From Dehalogenimonas sp. 4OHTPN (GTDB lineage: Bacteria; Chloroflexota; Dehalococcoidia; Dehalococcoidales; Dehalococcoidaceae): a stretch of 64,000 bases of DNA. Below, in pieces: positions 8,114-16,855 of this stretch. Where the stretch lies: assembly GCF_040448695.1 (NCBI RefSeq), contig NZ_CP159307.1, forward strand, positions 682,001 to 746,000, written 5' to 3'. The notes under the pieces are model-generated. The model saw only the letters and a program-made list of their open reading frames with translations. It made no database searches and was not told the DNA's origin. The translations under genes and the position numbers were made by a program. Every line of letters starts with the position of its first letter. Positions within the stretch are counted from its first letter, which is position 1.

Positions 8114-8926
8114 TCAGCTTCTAATCTCAGCAGGCTGACTCCGGGCTGTCCGCCATGGACGCCACTTAAGTAAAGCCGCGGTGGCAGCAAAAGCAATCAT
8201 AACCAGGGAGATAAGTTGCGCCTGCTGCAGTCCAAAGATGAACTCGTTTTCGATTCGGACAAAGGTCAAAAGGAACCGCCCGGCAGCATAGAAGCCGATG
8301 AAAGTCAGGAACAAAATGCCGTCGCTCAATGGCCGCCGGCGCAGCCATAAGATCAAAGCAAGGCCGAGGCCGTTCCATAGCATCTCATACAAAGGATAGG
8401 GTTGAACAGGCAGGCCGAGAAGCTCAGGCCTGATCATTGATCCCGGATTCGTATAAATAAAAGCCCATGGCAGATTGGTGACGCCGCCGACGGTATCGCC
8501 GTTCACGATGCAGGCCAATCTACCGATGATGAGGCCGACGATAACACCGGGCACCAGTACATCCAAGAGTTTCAGCAACGGGAGGCGTTGCAACAATGCA
8601 TATCCCAGGACGGCGATGCCGCCTCCCAGCAACCCCCCCCAGATTGCTAGGCCACCCTCCGAAAGGTGCCAGATCATCTGCGGTTGAGCGGCGTAAAAAC
8701 TCCAGTTATCGACAACATGAAACAGTCGGGCACCCAGCATGCCGGCAAGCACGACCACCAGCAGGAGCGTGTTTACATCCAGATTAAGTGAGCGCCGCTT
8801 GGCCTCAAGGTGGGTGATGAATCCGGCCGCAATAATTGCCAGCATGATGAAGATGCCATACCAGCGCAGCTCGAGACCGCCGATACTGAAGGCGATGGGA
8901 TCGATGTTGATGATTATTCCATTCAT
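8114..8926 (-). CDS. lgt: Prolipoprotein diacylglyceryl transferase
   Basis: This 270-residue integral membrane enzyme transfers diacylglyceryl from phosphatidylglycerol to the lipobox cysteine of prolipoproteins. It has the expected run of seven or so transmembrane helices, the GGLAIWGGLLGG segment and the Lgt signature GRLACIVNGDTVG with its essential Arg and Asn. An ATG at 8926 follows a GGAGTGC stretch. It lies 15 bases after the TusA-like gene in the sulfur operon. That location is not functionally obvious. Confidence 0.92.
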   Translation of the reverse strand: MNGIIINIDPIAFSIGGLELRWYGIFIMLAIIAAGFITHLEAKRRSLNLDVNTLLLVVVLAGMLGARLFHVVDNWSFYAAQPQMIWHLSEGGLAIWGGLLGGGIAVLGYALLQRLPLLKLLDVLVPGVIVGLIIGRLACIVNGDTVGGVTNLPWAFIYTNPGSMIRPELLGLPVQPYPLYEMLWNGLGLALILWLRRRPLSDGILFLTFIGFYAAGRFLLTFVRIENEFIFGLQQAQLISLVMIAFAATAALLKWRPWRTARSQPAEIRS

Positions 8927-8941
8927 TGAAGCACTCCTTAA

Positions 8942-9163
8942 CTATCTGACGACGGTCAGAATAAAACGGGTCTCCGTCTCTTTCTCAAACTCCGGTTTGA
9001 TGCAGCGAGTCCGCAGTTCCTGAGCGATGCTTTTAAGCGACTCGGTATCGCCAATAATCATTCTGATGCTTTCACCGGGATTCAGGCCCTTGAGCACTTC
9101 CGCCGCCTTGATCCGGGACAGGGGGCAAACATAGCCCGCCAGGTCGTATTCCCTAATTTCCAT
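8942..9163 (-). CDS. TusA-like sulfur carrier protein
   Basis: The product has 73 residues. YVCPLSRIKAAEVLKGL is the TusA/SirA-family start and LRTRC the family's C-terminal Cys region. The active Cys is present, but the usual CPxP motif is CPLS, lacking the second proline. The gene begins 11 bases inside the end of cysK, so the two are translationally coupled. The start at 9163 is chosen by homology; further upstream codons lie inside cysK. It probably carries persulfide sulfur to or from enzymes of this operon (inference). Confidence 0.8.
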   Translation of the reverse strand: MEIREYDLAGYVCPLSRIKAAEVLKGLNPGESIRMIIGDTESLKSIAQELRTRCIKPEFEKETETRFILTVVR

Positions 9164-10160
9164 TTGTGTTTTCCTGTCTGTCCAGATAGTCCGCATAGAA
9201 ACGGCCGTATTTGAAGGCATCGTCCGGGGAGATGACGACGGCGATGCCAGCACCGGTCGTGGCGTACCGCAGGGCGACGGCCAGGATGGCGCCGGTGGTC
9301 GGGCCGACGAGTATGCCTTCTTTCCGAGCTATGGCGACGGCGGTACCGTAGGCTTCGTCATCGGTCACTTCCTCACGGCCATCGATCACGCCCTCATCGA
9401 GGATTTTCGGCACCAGGTCCGGCGGCAGGCCGGTGATGCGCTTTAGCCCAGGCAACTTGTGGTCGGACGATGCCGGTTCGATCCCGACGATTTTGATATC
9501 AGGGTTGCGCTCTTTGAGGTATTTACCCACGCCGGAGATGGTGCCGCAGGTGCCGAAACCGGCAAAGAAATGGGTAAGCTCTCCTTCGGTTTGCCGCCAG
9601 ATTTCTGGTCCGGTGTTCTGGTAATGGGCTCGGACATTGAGTTCGTTCTCATACTGATTGGGGCTGACGTAGCCTTCCCGGGTGGCCGGGCTGCGCAGGA
9701 TGGCGTCCACCAATCCGCGGGCGCCCTCCGAAGGGAAGCGCGGGCAAAGGGCGTCGTCGGCTTCCCATAGCTTAGCCCCGAGCAGCCGGAGCATCAACTT
9801 CTTGTCCTCCGGGATGCCGCGGGGCACGGCAATCTCCACAGCAATGCCCAGAGTGTTAGCGATGGCGGCGATGGCCAGGCCGGTGTTACCGGACGACGGC
9901 TCGATGACCGTTTTGCCCTCGTGTTTCAAGTCACGGAGCATCTCCAGTGCGATGCGATCCTTGATCGAGCCAAACGGATTGTAGCGCTCCATCTTGAGAT
10001 AAATCTCGAAGTCCGGATTCGGACATAGGTGGTTCAAGCGTACCAGCGGCGTCGGATTATCCTCGCTGGCAATGAGTTCGATGATATTGGAATATACCCG
10101 CAGTTGGTGATCAGTTTTTTCTTTTTCAATTTTGATTAAAGTGTCTGATAGATTATTCAT
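9153..10160 (-). CDS. Cysteine synthase / cystathionine beta-synthase-family PLP enzyme
   Basis: The protein has 335 residues. NPFGSIKDR holds the PLP lysine, PSSGNTGLAIA binds the substrate carboxylate, GFGTCGTISGVG binds phosphate and GPTTGA is near the C-terminus. The first 45 residues are longer than in classic CysK and are hydrophilic. The open frame extends further upstream, but the ATG at 10160 has a good AGGAGA site 6 bases before it. It makes cysteine from O-acetylserine (or O-phosphoserine) and sulfide, the step after the sulfite reductase encoded at the head of the operon. No serine acetyltransferase gene is in the window. Confidence 0.85.
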   Translation of the reverse strand: MNNLSDTLIKIEKEKTDHQLRVYSNIIELIASEDNPTPLVRLNHLCPNPDFEIYLKMERYNPFGSIKDRIALEMLRDLKHEGKTVIEPSSGNTGLAIAAIANTLGIAVEIAVPRGIPEDKKLMLRLLGAKLWEADDALCPRFPSEGARGLVDAILRSPATREGYVSPNQYENELNVRAHYQNTGPEIWRQTEGELTHFFAGFGTCGTISGVGKYLKERNPDIKIVGIEPASSDHKLPGLKRITGLPPDLVPKILDEGVIDGREEVTDDEAYGTAVAIARKEGILVGPTTGAILAVALRYATTGAGIAVVISPDDAFKYGRFYADYLDRQENTNGN

Positions 10161-10179
10161 TTCAATCTCCTGCACTGCC

Positions 10180-11502
10180 TTAAATCGGAGGCTCGAAGAA
10201 GATACCCGACCATAGCAGCCAGACAATAAGCAGTGTCCAGACGACGTTGAATGCTTGGGCGCCGATGAAAGCCAGCGCCGGTTTACCGCGGCCCACGGCC
10301 ACCAGGTCCTTGATGCGCGTCTCGAGTCCGATGGAAACGAACGCCAGGGCGAAGAACAGATCGCGATAGCCCTTGGTTGTTCCCAGGATAGTATTGGTCG
10401 CTGCAGAGCCGAGATTCGGCTCGACAATCAAGGAGAAGACGACCGATGCCAAAACGAAGCCGACGATGAACTTTGGGAAGCGGTACCAGATATCAATAAG
10501 GCGAGGCTTTCCGGTGTTGGTAACGATGCCCTGGGACTTGTCAATGGAAAAGGTCGCCCATATCGCCATGAAGAAGGCGGCAAAACCGATGAGCACATTC
10601 TGCGCCATCTTCACCAGCGAGGCGACCTGAAGCCCGGTGTCAGGATCGACCAGCGTCCCTGCTGCCACCACGGCACCAGTGGTGTCAATGGTGCCGCCCA
10701 TCCAGGCGCCGGCTACTTCCGGGGATAAACCCAATGACTTAGCAAGTAGGGGCATGCCGATCAGCATCGGCATAGCCAGGAGCAGCACCAGCGAAATAAC
10801 ATGGCTGATATGCTTGGGATTGCCTTTGACCGCACCTCCGGCGGCGATGGCGGCCGAGACGCCGCAGATAGAAACGCCGGAGGCCATGATGCTTGAGAAT
10901 GAACCGCCCAGTCCCAGCTTCTTGCCCAGCCAGAAGGCGAAGAACCAGACGGCGATAACCACCAGGAGCGCCTGCGCCATGCCGACGGCGCCGCCCTTGA
11001 CGATGGTCGAAAAGAGGATCTCGGCGCCCAGGAGCACCAGGCCGATCTTGACAAAGAACTCGGTTTGAGCGGCAGCTTTCAGCCAGTGCGGAACGCGCAA
11101 AATATTGCTGATGAATAAGCCCAACACCAGCGCCCAGAGCACCGCCTCCAGGCCCCATTTTTGGATCGGAGCGAACTTGCCGATCCACATGGCGATAAAA
11201 GCCAGGCCAAAGATGACTGAAAATCCGGCAAAATGCTGCTTAAGATTGGCGCCGATGAAGCGCCGGGCCAGCAGCGTCAGCCCTAAAACGAAGCCAAAAA
11301 ACAGCGCGACAGCGCCTATTGTACCGAAGCCGGATGGAAAAGACTGGCCGACAGTTGACCATTTAGCGATCTTCGGCAGCGCAGGTAGGAATTTAATGAT
11401 ACCGAAAACCAGTATGAGGAAACCCGCCCATACCGCCCACCAGTCCTCTTTTTTCCAAAGTGAGGACCAGTCCGTGCGTGTAGATATATATGATGTTGCC
11501 AT
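10180..11502 (-). CDS. YeiH/UPF0324-type putative sulfate/sulfite transporter
   Basis: This 440-residue membrane protein has about ten hydrophobic segments. GVSICGVSAAIAAGGAVKG and WMGGTIDTTGAVVAAG are the hallmark loops of the UPF0324/YeiH family (putative sulfate exporters, TC 2.A.98). The ATG at 11502 with AAGGGG before it is preferred to the upstream ATG at 11571. It lies between the sulfite reductase and cysK genes, so sulfite or a related oxyanion is a likely substrate. Direction of transport cannot be read from sequence. Confidence 0.8.
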   Translation of the reverse strand: MATSYISTRTDWSSLWKKEDWWAVWAGFLILVFGIIKFLPALPKIAKWSTVGQSFPSGFGTIGAVALFFGFVLGLTLLARRFIGANLKQHFAGFSVIFGLAFIAMWIGKFAPIQKWGLEAVLWALVLGLFISNILRVPHWLKAAAQTEFFVKIGLVLLGAEILFSTIVKGGAVGMAQALLVVIAVWFFAFWLGKKLGLGGSFSSIMASGVSICGVSAAIAAGGAVKGNPKHISHVISLVLLLAMPMLIGMPLLAKSLGLSPEVAGAWMGGTIDTTGAVVAAGTLVDPDTGLQVASLVKMAQNVLIGFAAFFMAIWATFSIDKSQGIVTNTGKPRLIDIWYRFPKFIVGFVLASVVFSLIVEPNLGSAATNTILGTTKGYRDLFFALAFVSIGLETRIKDLVAVGRGKPALAFIGAQAFNVVWTLLIVWLLWSGIFFEPPI

Positions 11503-11638
11503 TGTCCCCTTCTTTCGGTCGCGCTGGCGACCTTTTATTTTCCAGGCTGGATCAGCTAGAAGGGAAGGCAACAGAGGTATTCCCGCGGCCTCCTCGTTCC
11601 GCGGGACTTTTCAAAACGTGTCAGGTTGAAATATTGAC

Positions 11639-13225
11639 TCAGGGTGCGCATGTTGTTACTCTCGCCGAGCTTACAGGAGCTTCGGCTGGGTTTATCAGGG
11701 TATCTTTTACCCGTTCAAGTCCCCAGCGATCGATCAGTGTCGCGGCATCAGTCCTGGTATCTCTTAACAGGCGCATTAACCTCCCGGTGATGGCGAGGGC
11801 CTCGTCCTCTGAAACCAGACCGGTGATCAGCTGTCCAAGTCTGGTATCCTGCCCGCCTCGGCCGCCGATAAGCACAGTAAAGCCGCGCTTTTTTTCCACC
11901 AGGGCATTGAAGGGGCAGACGCTGATGCATTGGCCGCAGTGGCGGCACTGTTCATTATTAATAGTCACACGACCATCGATGATCTCGATGGCCTTACGTT
12001 TGCATACCGGCACGCACAATCCGCAGCCGGTGCAGCTTTTTGCATCGATCTCAAACTCCGCAATGCCGTAAAAACCGATATCGGAAAGGTGGGCGATACC
12101 GCAGGAGTTTGGGCAGCCCGAGGCGGAGATAGTCATTTTCACATCGGCCAGTCCCGACTCCCGGGCCATAACATCGATTCGTTTGAGTAATGCCTGCGGG
12201 TCGGCCAGGCTCTCAGTGCAGTAACCCCCGAAGCAGCTCTGTAGGTTTGCCAGACCACCGTCGATAATTGCCATGCCGGACTCGGCTATCTCCCGCCTTA
12301 CAATCTCGAAATCGGCTTTGGCGATACCGGGGATCTCCGGACCGCCGCGGACATCGAAATGAACGATACCCAGACCGTAGCCTTCGGCGATGTTGGCGAT
12401 CTCCTTGAGTTGTGCCGCCGTCACCTCACCGGCCGTCGCCCGTAGTTTTACGGTTTGCTTTCCGGTGTTACAGCTGAGCTCGGAGGTAGGGCAGATGATT
12501 GGCTCCAGACCTGATACTTGGCTGAGGGTCTGATGCAGTTCGTGCCTCACTGCATCGGCGCCAAGCCGCTCGATGAGATCTGCGGCCCTTTCACCGCGCC
12601 GGCCTTCCCGGTTCATCAGTTCAAAGAAATTCTGCACCAGGCGGAGACACTCTTCCTCATTCAAGGATTCCGCTATTTTAAAGCCCAAACCGGGATTCAG
12701 ACCAAGTCTTCCGCCGATATAAGCGTTATAACCCGCCCGCACGTCGGTGGTAGCCGGCACAAAACCGATATCGGTCAGCGCCCGCGAGATGATGCAGTCT
12801 TTGGCGCAACCCACCACTCCGAGTTTGACCTTGTTGGCCATGTGCGCGTAGAAAAAATTATCCAGCTTCTGAGCCAGCGGCAGCGGGTCGGCGATGATAT
12901 GGGGGCAGAGTCTGCCCAAGCAAACGTTGACGTTCCTGACGGTAGGGCCGCAGCGGTCGAGGGTTAGATAGACACTGGACAGCGCCTGCTGGACGGCTTC
13001 GAGATCATCATCCTTGATAAACGGAATGATGGGGATCTGCCGGGAGGAAAAGAGAAGGAAACCCCGCCCGTAGCTCTCGGTTATCTCGGCCAGTTTATTA
13101 ATCTGGTTGGAGCTTAGGTTACCGCAGGCCGTCTTGACCCAGATGGCGTACATGTCATCGTCTTTAAGCTTGACGATGCCGCGCTTTCGGAGTTCAACAA
13201 TATCCGTTTCTAATGTACTCGACAT
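11639..13225 (-). CDS. Tandem-duplicated siroheme nitrite/sulfite reductase with ferredoxin domain
   Basis: The protein has 528 residues. It contains two full siroheme-reductase repeats. Repeat 1 (about 1-235) has Cys102/107 (VCLGRLC) and Cys140/144 (GCAKDC). Repeat 2 (about 250-395) has Cys331/336 (SCFGGYC) and Cys371/375 (GCPNSC). A two-cluster ferredoxin follows (CTGCGLCVPVC and CRHCGQCISVC, about 398-440). Each repeat resembles AsrC-type anaerobic sulfite reductase, and both keep four cluster/siroheme cysteines. The start at 13225 is supported by AGGAAAG; in-frame codons further upstream lie before or at the predicted transcription start. Context with YeiH and cysK points to assimilatory sulfite reduction. 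Confidence 0.85.
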   Translation of the reverse strand: MSSTLETDIVELRKRGIVKLKDDDMYAIWVKTACGNLSSNQINKLAEITESYGRGFLLFSSRQIPIIPFIKDDDLEAVQQALSSVYLTLDRCGPTVRNVNVCLGRLCPHIIADPLPLAQKLDNFFYAHMANKVKLGVVGCAKDCIISRALTDIGFVPATTDVRAGYNAYIGGRLGLNPGLGFKIAESLNEEECLRLVQNFFELMNREGRRGERAADLIERLGADAVRHELHQTLSQVSGLEPIICPTSELSCNTGKQTVKLRATAGEVTAAQLKEIANIAEGYGLGIVHFDVRGGPEIPGIAKADFEIVRREIAESGMAIIDGGLANLQSCFGGYCTESLADPQALLKRIDVMARESGLADVKMTISASGCPNSCGIAHLSDIGFYGIAEFEIDAKSCTGCGLCVPVCKRKAIEIIDGRVTINNEQCRHCGQCISVCPFNALVEKKRGFTVLIGGRGGQDTRLGQLITGLVSEDEALAITGRLMRLLRDTRTDAATLIDRWGLERVKDTLINPAEAPVSSARVTTCAP

Positions 13226-13298
13226 ATCTTTCCTGCAATACTTCAGATCGCTCAGGTCCGAGTTTAATAAGTTGACTAAGTTGCTCAGATTAGACATG

Positions 13299-13328
13299 AT
13301 TATAACCCGCATAATTCGCATCTGTCAA
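13299..13328 (-). promoter_or_regulatory. Consensus promoter of the sulfur operon
   Basis: On the minus strand TTGACA (13323-13328), 18 bases, TATAAT (13299-13304). The expected transcript starts near 13292, giving a leader of about 65 bases before the sulfite reductase ATG. No known riboswitch pattern was recognised in that leader. Confidence 0.75.
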
Positions 13329-13494
13329 GAGAGTCGATCCTTGCTGATGTGTGTGAACCAAATTAACGAACTCTTCCCGACTCCGCCGTCAGCGGCCATG
13401 AAGCAATCAGTATTGTCCATTGAGATCGAAGCACCGATTTGGTTGCCGGTTGTAGCTCCTACCAGCTCAGTTCACCTCGACTGATGCGGCAATG

Positions 13495-13552
13495 TTGACA
13501 AATGTAATTGGATATGTTTATATTAGGCGCACCTAAATTATGGGGTGCCTAA
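13495..13552 (+). promoter_or_regulatory. Promoter and DtxR-type operator of the iron-uptake operon
   Basis: TTGACA (13495-13500), 18 bases, TATATT (13519-13524). Overlapping the second box is TTAGG-CGCA-CCTAA (13523-13536), and a further GTGCCTAA half-site ends at 13552, making a longer inverted repeat over 13523-13552. The TTAGG/CCTAA half-sites match DtxR/MntR/IdeR-family boxes. The regulator encoded immediately downstream is the obvious ligand, so the operon is probably repressed by iron-loaded protein. Confidence 0.75.
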
Positions 13553-13568
13553 AAGCAAGGAGTACAAA

Positions 13569-14312
13569 ATGAGCACCGGAACTAGCGCCGAAGAATACTT
13601 GGAAGCCTTATACACACTCACTCAAGGCGGTAAGACGGCCCGAACTTCAGAGATTTCGAAACGGCTGAATATCGCTCCTGCCAGCGTTACTGAAATGCTC
13701 CCTAAATTGGCGGCCAGCGGATACCTCAACTACGCGCCCTATCAGGGAGTTACGCTTACCCCCAGTGGTTTTGAGTTGGCGGCAAAGATGGCCCGGAAAC
13801 ACCGGTTACTAGAGCGCTTTCTCCACGATATATTGCACATCGGCAATGACAAGGTCCATAAAGAAGCCTGTGCCATGGAGCACGCCCTTTCGGATGAGAC
13901 CGAGAGGGCGCTGTGTCAGACTTTAAAAGCTCCAGACCTCTGCCCGGATGACAAGAATGTGATCCCGGCATGCAACCTTGGTTTCAGTACCTGCCAGGAA
14001 TGCCAGGAATGGGGCGGACGCAACCTGGAAGAAGCCGGCAAAAGAAAGACCAGTGTGGTTCCAATCGCCTCTTTGAAAGAAAATCAGGAAGGCACGATCA
14101 GCTTCATCAGGGGCGATAACTCGGTGCTGCGGAGACTGTTGGACCTGGGGCTGACGCCAGGAACTAAAATTAAAGTCAATAGAATTGCCCCGTTTAAGGG
14201 GCCGGTGGAAATAGCCGTCAGGGGTTCAAAACTGGCGCTGGGGGATGAAATCGTATGCAACGTCTTCGTTGATAGACAGGCGAGTGAGTTCGGAGGTGGA
14301 GAGAATGGCTAG
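13569..14312 (+). CDS. DtxR-family metal-dependent regulator with C-terminal FeoA/SH3 domain
   Basis: The protein has 247 residues. The N-terminal winged helix (about 1-70: SAEEYLEALYTL, ISKRLNIAPASVTEMLPKL) is followed by the metal-binding dimerisation region (HKEACAMEHALSDETERAL). The C-terminus is a FeoA-like SH3 domain (LRRLLDLGLTPGTKIKV). A CxxC-type pair lies in the linker (STCQECQEW). The ATG at 13569 is chosen for AAGGAG 8 bases upstream rather than the GTG at 13545, which sits in the operator. It overlaps feoB by 8 bases. It should sense Fe(II) and repress this operon; no separate feoA gene is present, so its fused FeoA domain may also act on FeoB (inference). Confidence 0.88.
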   Translation: MSTGTSAEEYLEALYTLTQGGKTARTSEISKRLNIAPASVTEMLPKLAASGYLNYAPYQGVTLTPSGFELAAKMARKHRLLERFLHDILHIGNDKVHKEACAMEHALSDETERALCQTLKAPDLCPDDKNVIPACNLGFSTCQECQEWGGRNLEEAGKRKTSVVPIASLKENQEGTISFIRGDNSVLRRLLDLGLTPGTKIKVNRIAPFKGPVEIAVRGSKLALGDEIVCNVFVDRQASEFGGGENG

Positions 14313-16290
14313 TTTGGGTTCGTGCCATGAAACAACCGGCATCAAGAAACACAAAGGCTCCAGCAAGGGGAAAAGTCTAACCATCGCCTTGGCCGGGAAC
14401 GCCAATGTCGGTAAGAGCGTAATTTTCAACCAGTTGACTGGTTCACATCAGATTATCGGCAACTGGCCAGGGAAAACGGTTGAGAGGGCTGAGGGCCTGT
14501 TATGCCGGAATGGCTATGAGCTTAAGGTGGTGGATTTACCCGGCATTTATTCTTTGTCTACCTTCTCAATGGAAGAACTGGTCAGCAGGGAGTATATCGC
14601 CCGCGAGAAACCGGATGTCATTATCAATGTCATAAGCGCCGCTGTTTTGGAACGGAACCTCTTTTTCACTTTACAACTAATGGAGATGGAGGTTCCGATG
14701 ATAGTCTGTCTTAATCAGATGGACATCGCTGAGAGCAAGGGGATTGAAATCGATGCCCGCAAGCTGGAAACGATCCTGGGGGTGCCGGTGGTGCCGACCG
14801 TGGCGGCTAACGGCAAGGGCATCCCCGAGTTAATCGATAAAGCTATCAAACTCGCCGAAAATGCTTCATCGGTCAGCCATCCGATTCCGTTTGGCGACGG
14901 GGTTGAGTCCGGTGCTGAGGAACTTGCCGGAATTATCGAGGCTGAGCGTTTAAGTCTGGAATATCCGGCCCGCTGGGTCGCTATCAAACTGATTGAAGGC
15001 GATGCCAACATAAGAGAGCTGGTTAGCCCCATGTCTGCCAGGCTGATTCAAAAAGCAGATGCTCTCGCTGAACGGCTAGAATCTCGATATCAGCAGTCTC
15101 GTTTTGCCGTTGTGGCTTCGGCGCGATATGCGTTGGCCGGGCGCATGGCGCACGATGTACAGGTCCAGCAGATATCCAAACCAAAACTCGCCGACCGGTT
15201 GGAACACCTGACGACCCATAAGGTGTTCGGGTACCTCACGGCTTTCATTGTTGTGACCGTATTACTTCTCTGGACGTTCACTGTGGGTACCTATCTCTCT
15301 GGTTTGATGTCCGACGCCTTAAGCTTCTTCGAACCGTTGGATCCTCTGGTAAGCGGGACTCTTTTGAGCATTCTCTGGAACGGAGTCTTCGGCGGCTTCG
15401 TGGCCGGGGCTACTCTAGTCGTTCCTTATGTGCTGCCCTTCTACTTGATGTTAGCGATGCTGGAGGATTCCGGCATTCTGACCCGGGTTGCCTTCATGAT
15501 GGATAGCGCCATGCATCAAATGGGATTGCACGGTAAGGCCATCATCCCGATAATCCTGGGGTACGGCTGCAACGTCCCGGCGATATACAGCACCAGGATC
15601 ATGGGGACGAGACGCGAGCGATTGCTGGCCGCCTTCGCTATTACTTTCTCACCCTGCGCCGCCAGGACTATTGTTATATTCGGGCTGGTAGCCGCCTTTG
15701 TCAGCATTCCCTGGGCGCTGGCGCTTTACGCCATTGGCCTTTTCATCATGTTCTTGGCAACCAAGCTGGCGGGAAAAGCCATGCCTGGCGACTTGACCGG
15801 AATGATCATGGAGATGCATTCCTTCAAGGTGCCATCTACCAAGGTGGTCATCAAACAGACCTGGGCGCGCACCAAGTCGCTGATAATGATGGTTTTCCCG
15901 ATCTACATGATCGGCAGCGCCGCCGTCCAGGGGGCTTACGCCCTCGGCTGGCTGAACCCGATCAATAGCGCACTATCTCCGCTTACTGTGGGCTGGCTTG
16001 GGCTGCCAGCCGTAGCCGGGATATTGTTAATCTTCGGCGCCGCCAGAAAAGAACTGATTCTCCTTATGGCGATTACGCTTTTCGGCCTTAATCTAGCGTT
16101 GGTCTTTACCCCGGTCCAGCTTATTGTTTTGGCTTTAGTCGGGGCGATCTACCCCTGCATGGCCACCATCGGCACACTGACCAAAGAATTCGGCTGGAAG
16201 TCTGCCTGGGCTATTGTGGGAGCTAACTGGGCCACTGCTATTCTGGTGGGTGGAATCGCCGCTAGGGTTCTGCCTTTGTTCTTCGGATAA
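14305..16290 (+). CDS. feoB: Ferrous iron transporter FeoB
   Basis: This 661-residue protein has an N-terminal G-protein domain with G1 GNANVGKS, G3 DLPG and G4 NQMD, then a helical spacer and about eight transmembrane helices. The two gate regions carry conserved Cys motifs (GYGCNVPAI and [10 protein letters not shown]). The first 30 residues are a charged extension containing one Cys. The start at 14305 has GGAGGTGGAGA just before it and lies inside the end of the regulator gene. It imports Fe(II), the supply for iron-sulfur and siroheme proteins encoded around it. Confidence 0.95.
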   Translation: MASLGSCHETTGIKKHKGSSKGKSLTIALAGNANVGKSVIFNQLTGSHQIIGNWPGKTVERAEGLLCRNGYELKVVDLPGIYSLSTFSMEELVSREYIAREKPDVIINVISAAVLERNLFFTLQLMEMEVPMIVCLNQMDIAESKGIEIDARKLETILGVPVVPTVAANGKGIPELIDKAIKLAENASSVSHPIPFGDGVESGAEELAGIIEAERLSLEYPARWVAIKLIEGDANIRELVSPMSARLIQKADALAERLESRYQQSRFAVVASARYALAGRMAHDVQVQQISKPKLADRLEHLTTHKVFGYLTAFIVVTVLLLWTFTVGTYLSGLMSDALSFFEPLDPLVSGTLLSILWNGVFGGFVAGATLVVPYVLPFYLMLAMLEDSGILTRVAFMMDSAMHQMGLHGKAIIPIILGYGCNVPAIYSTRIMGTRRERLLAAFAITFSPCAARTIVIFGLVAAFVSIPWALALYAIGLFIMFLATKLAGKAMPGDLTGMIMEMHSFKVPSTKVVIKQTWARTKSLIMMVFPIYMIGSAAVQGAYALGWLNPINSALSPLTVGWLGLPAVAGILLIFGAARKELILLMAITLFGLNLALVFTPVQLIVLALVGAIYPCMATIGTLTKEFGWKSAWAIVGANWATAILVGGIAARVLPLFFG

Positions 16291-16360
16291 TTTTCCTTGT
16301 AATAATCCCCGCCTGAACGCAGGGGGGGGGGAATGACCCCACAACTTTGTGCCTGACGAG

Positions 16361-16395
16361 TTGACTGGCGCAGGCTCTCGGCCTATAATGCATTA
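16361..16395 (+). promoter_or_regulatory. Promoter and candidate operator of the arsR-ATPase unit
   Basis: TTGACT (16361-16366), 17 bases, TATAAT (16384-16389). The palindrome TAATGCATTA (16386-16395) overlaps the second box and the transcription start, where an ArsR/SmtB-family repressor would act. A run of ten G residues lies shortly upstream (16322-16331). Confidence 0.65.
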
Positions 16396-16428
16396 GCAAC
16401 TACGCAGACGTTAAGGGGGTTAATCATC

Positions 16429-16788
16429 ATGGCCAAAGCCGAAGATAAGTGCGAGATATGGGCGGTCGATGAAGAAAAGGTTGCGAAGACGAAAGCACGT
16501 CTTCCTTCTGATGAAACTTTTATGATATTGGCAGAGACATTCAGCGCTCTGGCAGACTCTAACAGGGCGAAAATTCTGCATTCTCTGGCAGACCAGGAGT
16601 TATGCGTTTGCGACGTAGCCTGCGTAGTGGGAATCTCGGAATCGGCCATTTCACAGCACCTTCGGATACTGCGGACCCTCCGTCTGGTCAAACAGCGGAA
16701 AGAAGGACGGATGATGTACTACTCACTGGCAGATGAACATATCCGCCAGCTATTAGAAACTTGCTTAGACCATTCCCGACACCATTAA
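16429..16788 (+). CDS. ArsR/SmtB-family metal-responsive repressor (CadC-like)
   Basis: The protein has 119 residues. A winged helix (ILHSLADQ, SESAISQHLRILRTLRLV) is preceded by ELCVCDVA, the alpha-3 metal-binding motif of CadC/ArsR-type sensors. Further candidate ligands are an N-terminal Cys (DKCEIW) and a C-terminal LETCLDHSRHH. It should leave DNA when bound to soft divalent metal (Cd, Pb, Zn). It is directly upstream of a heavy-metal ATPase, the usual CadC-CadA arrangement. The ATG follows AAGGGGGTTAATC. Confidence 0.88.
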   Translation: MAKAEDKCEIWAVDEEKVAKTKARLPSDETFMILAETFSALADSNRAKILHSLADQELCVCDVACVVGISESAISQHLRILRTLRLVKQRKEGRMMYYSLADEHIRQLLETCLDHSRHH

Positions 16789-16855
16789 CCTTTTTGTTTT
16801 GATCCAATCACCAAGCAGGCTGCGTAGATAATAAACTTCAATTTGGAGAAAGAGA

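Noticed and set aside
13545-13568. GTG start for the DtxR-type regulator
   Set aside because: It lies inside the operator and has no ribosome binding site. The ATG at 13569 has AAGGAG.
16322-16331. Run of ten G residues as a functional element
   Set aside because: A homopolymer outside any gene has no clear role. It could be a phase-variable tract or a sequencing artefact.
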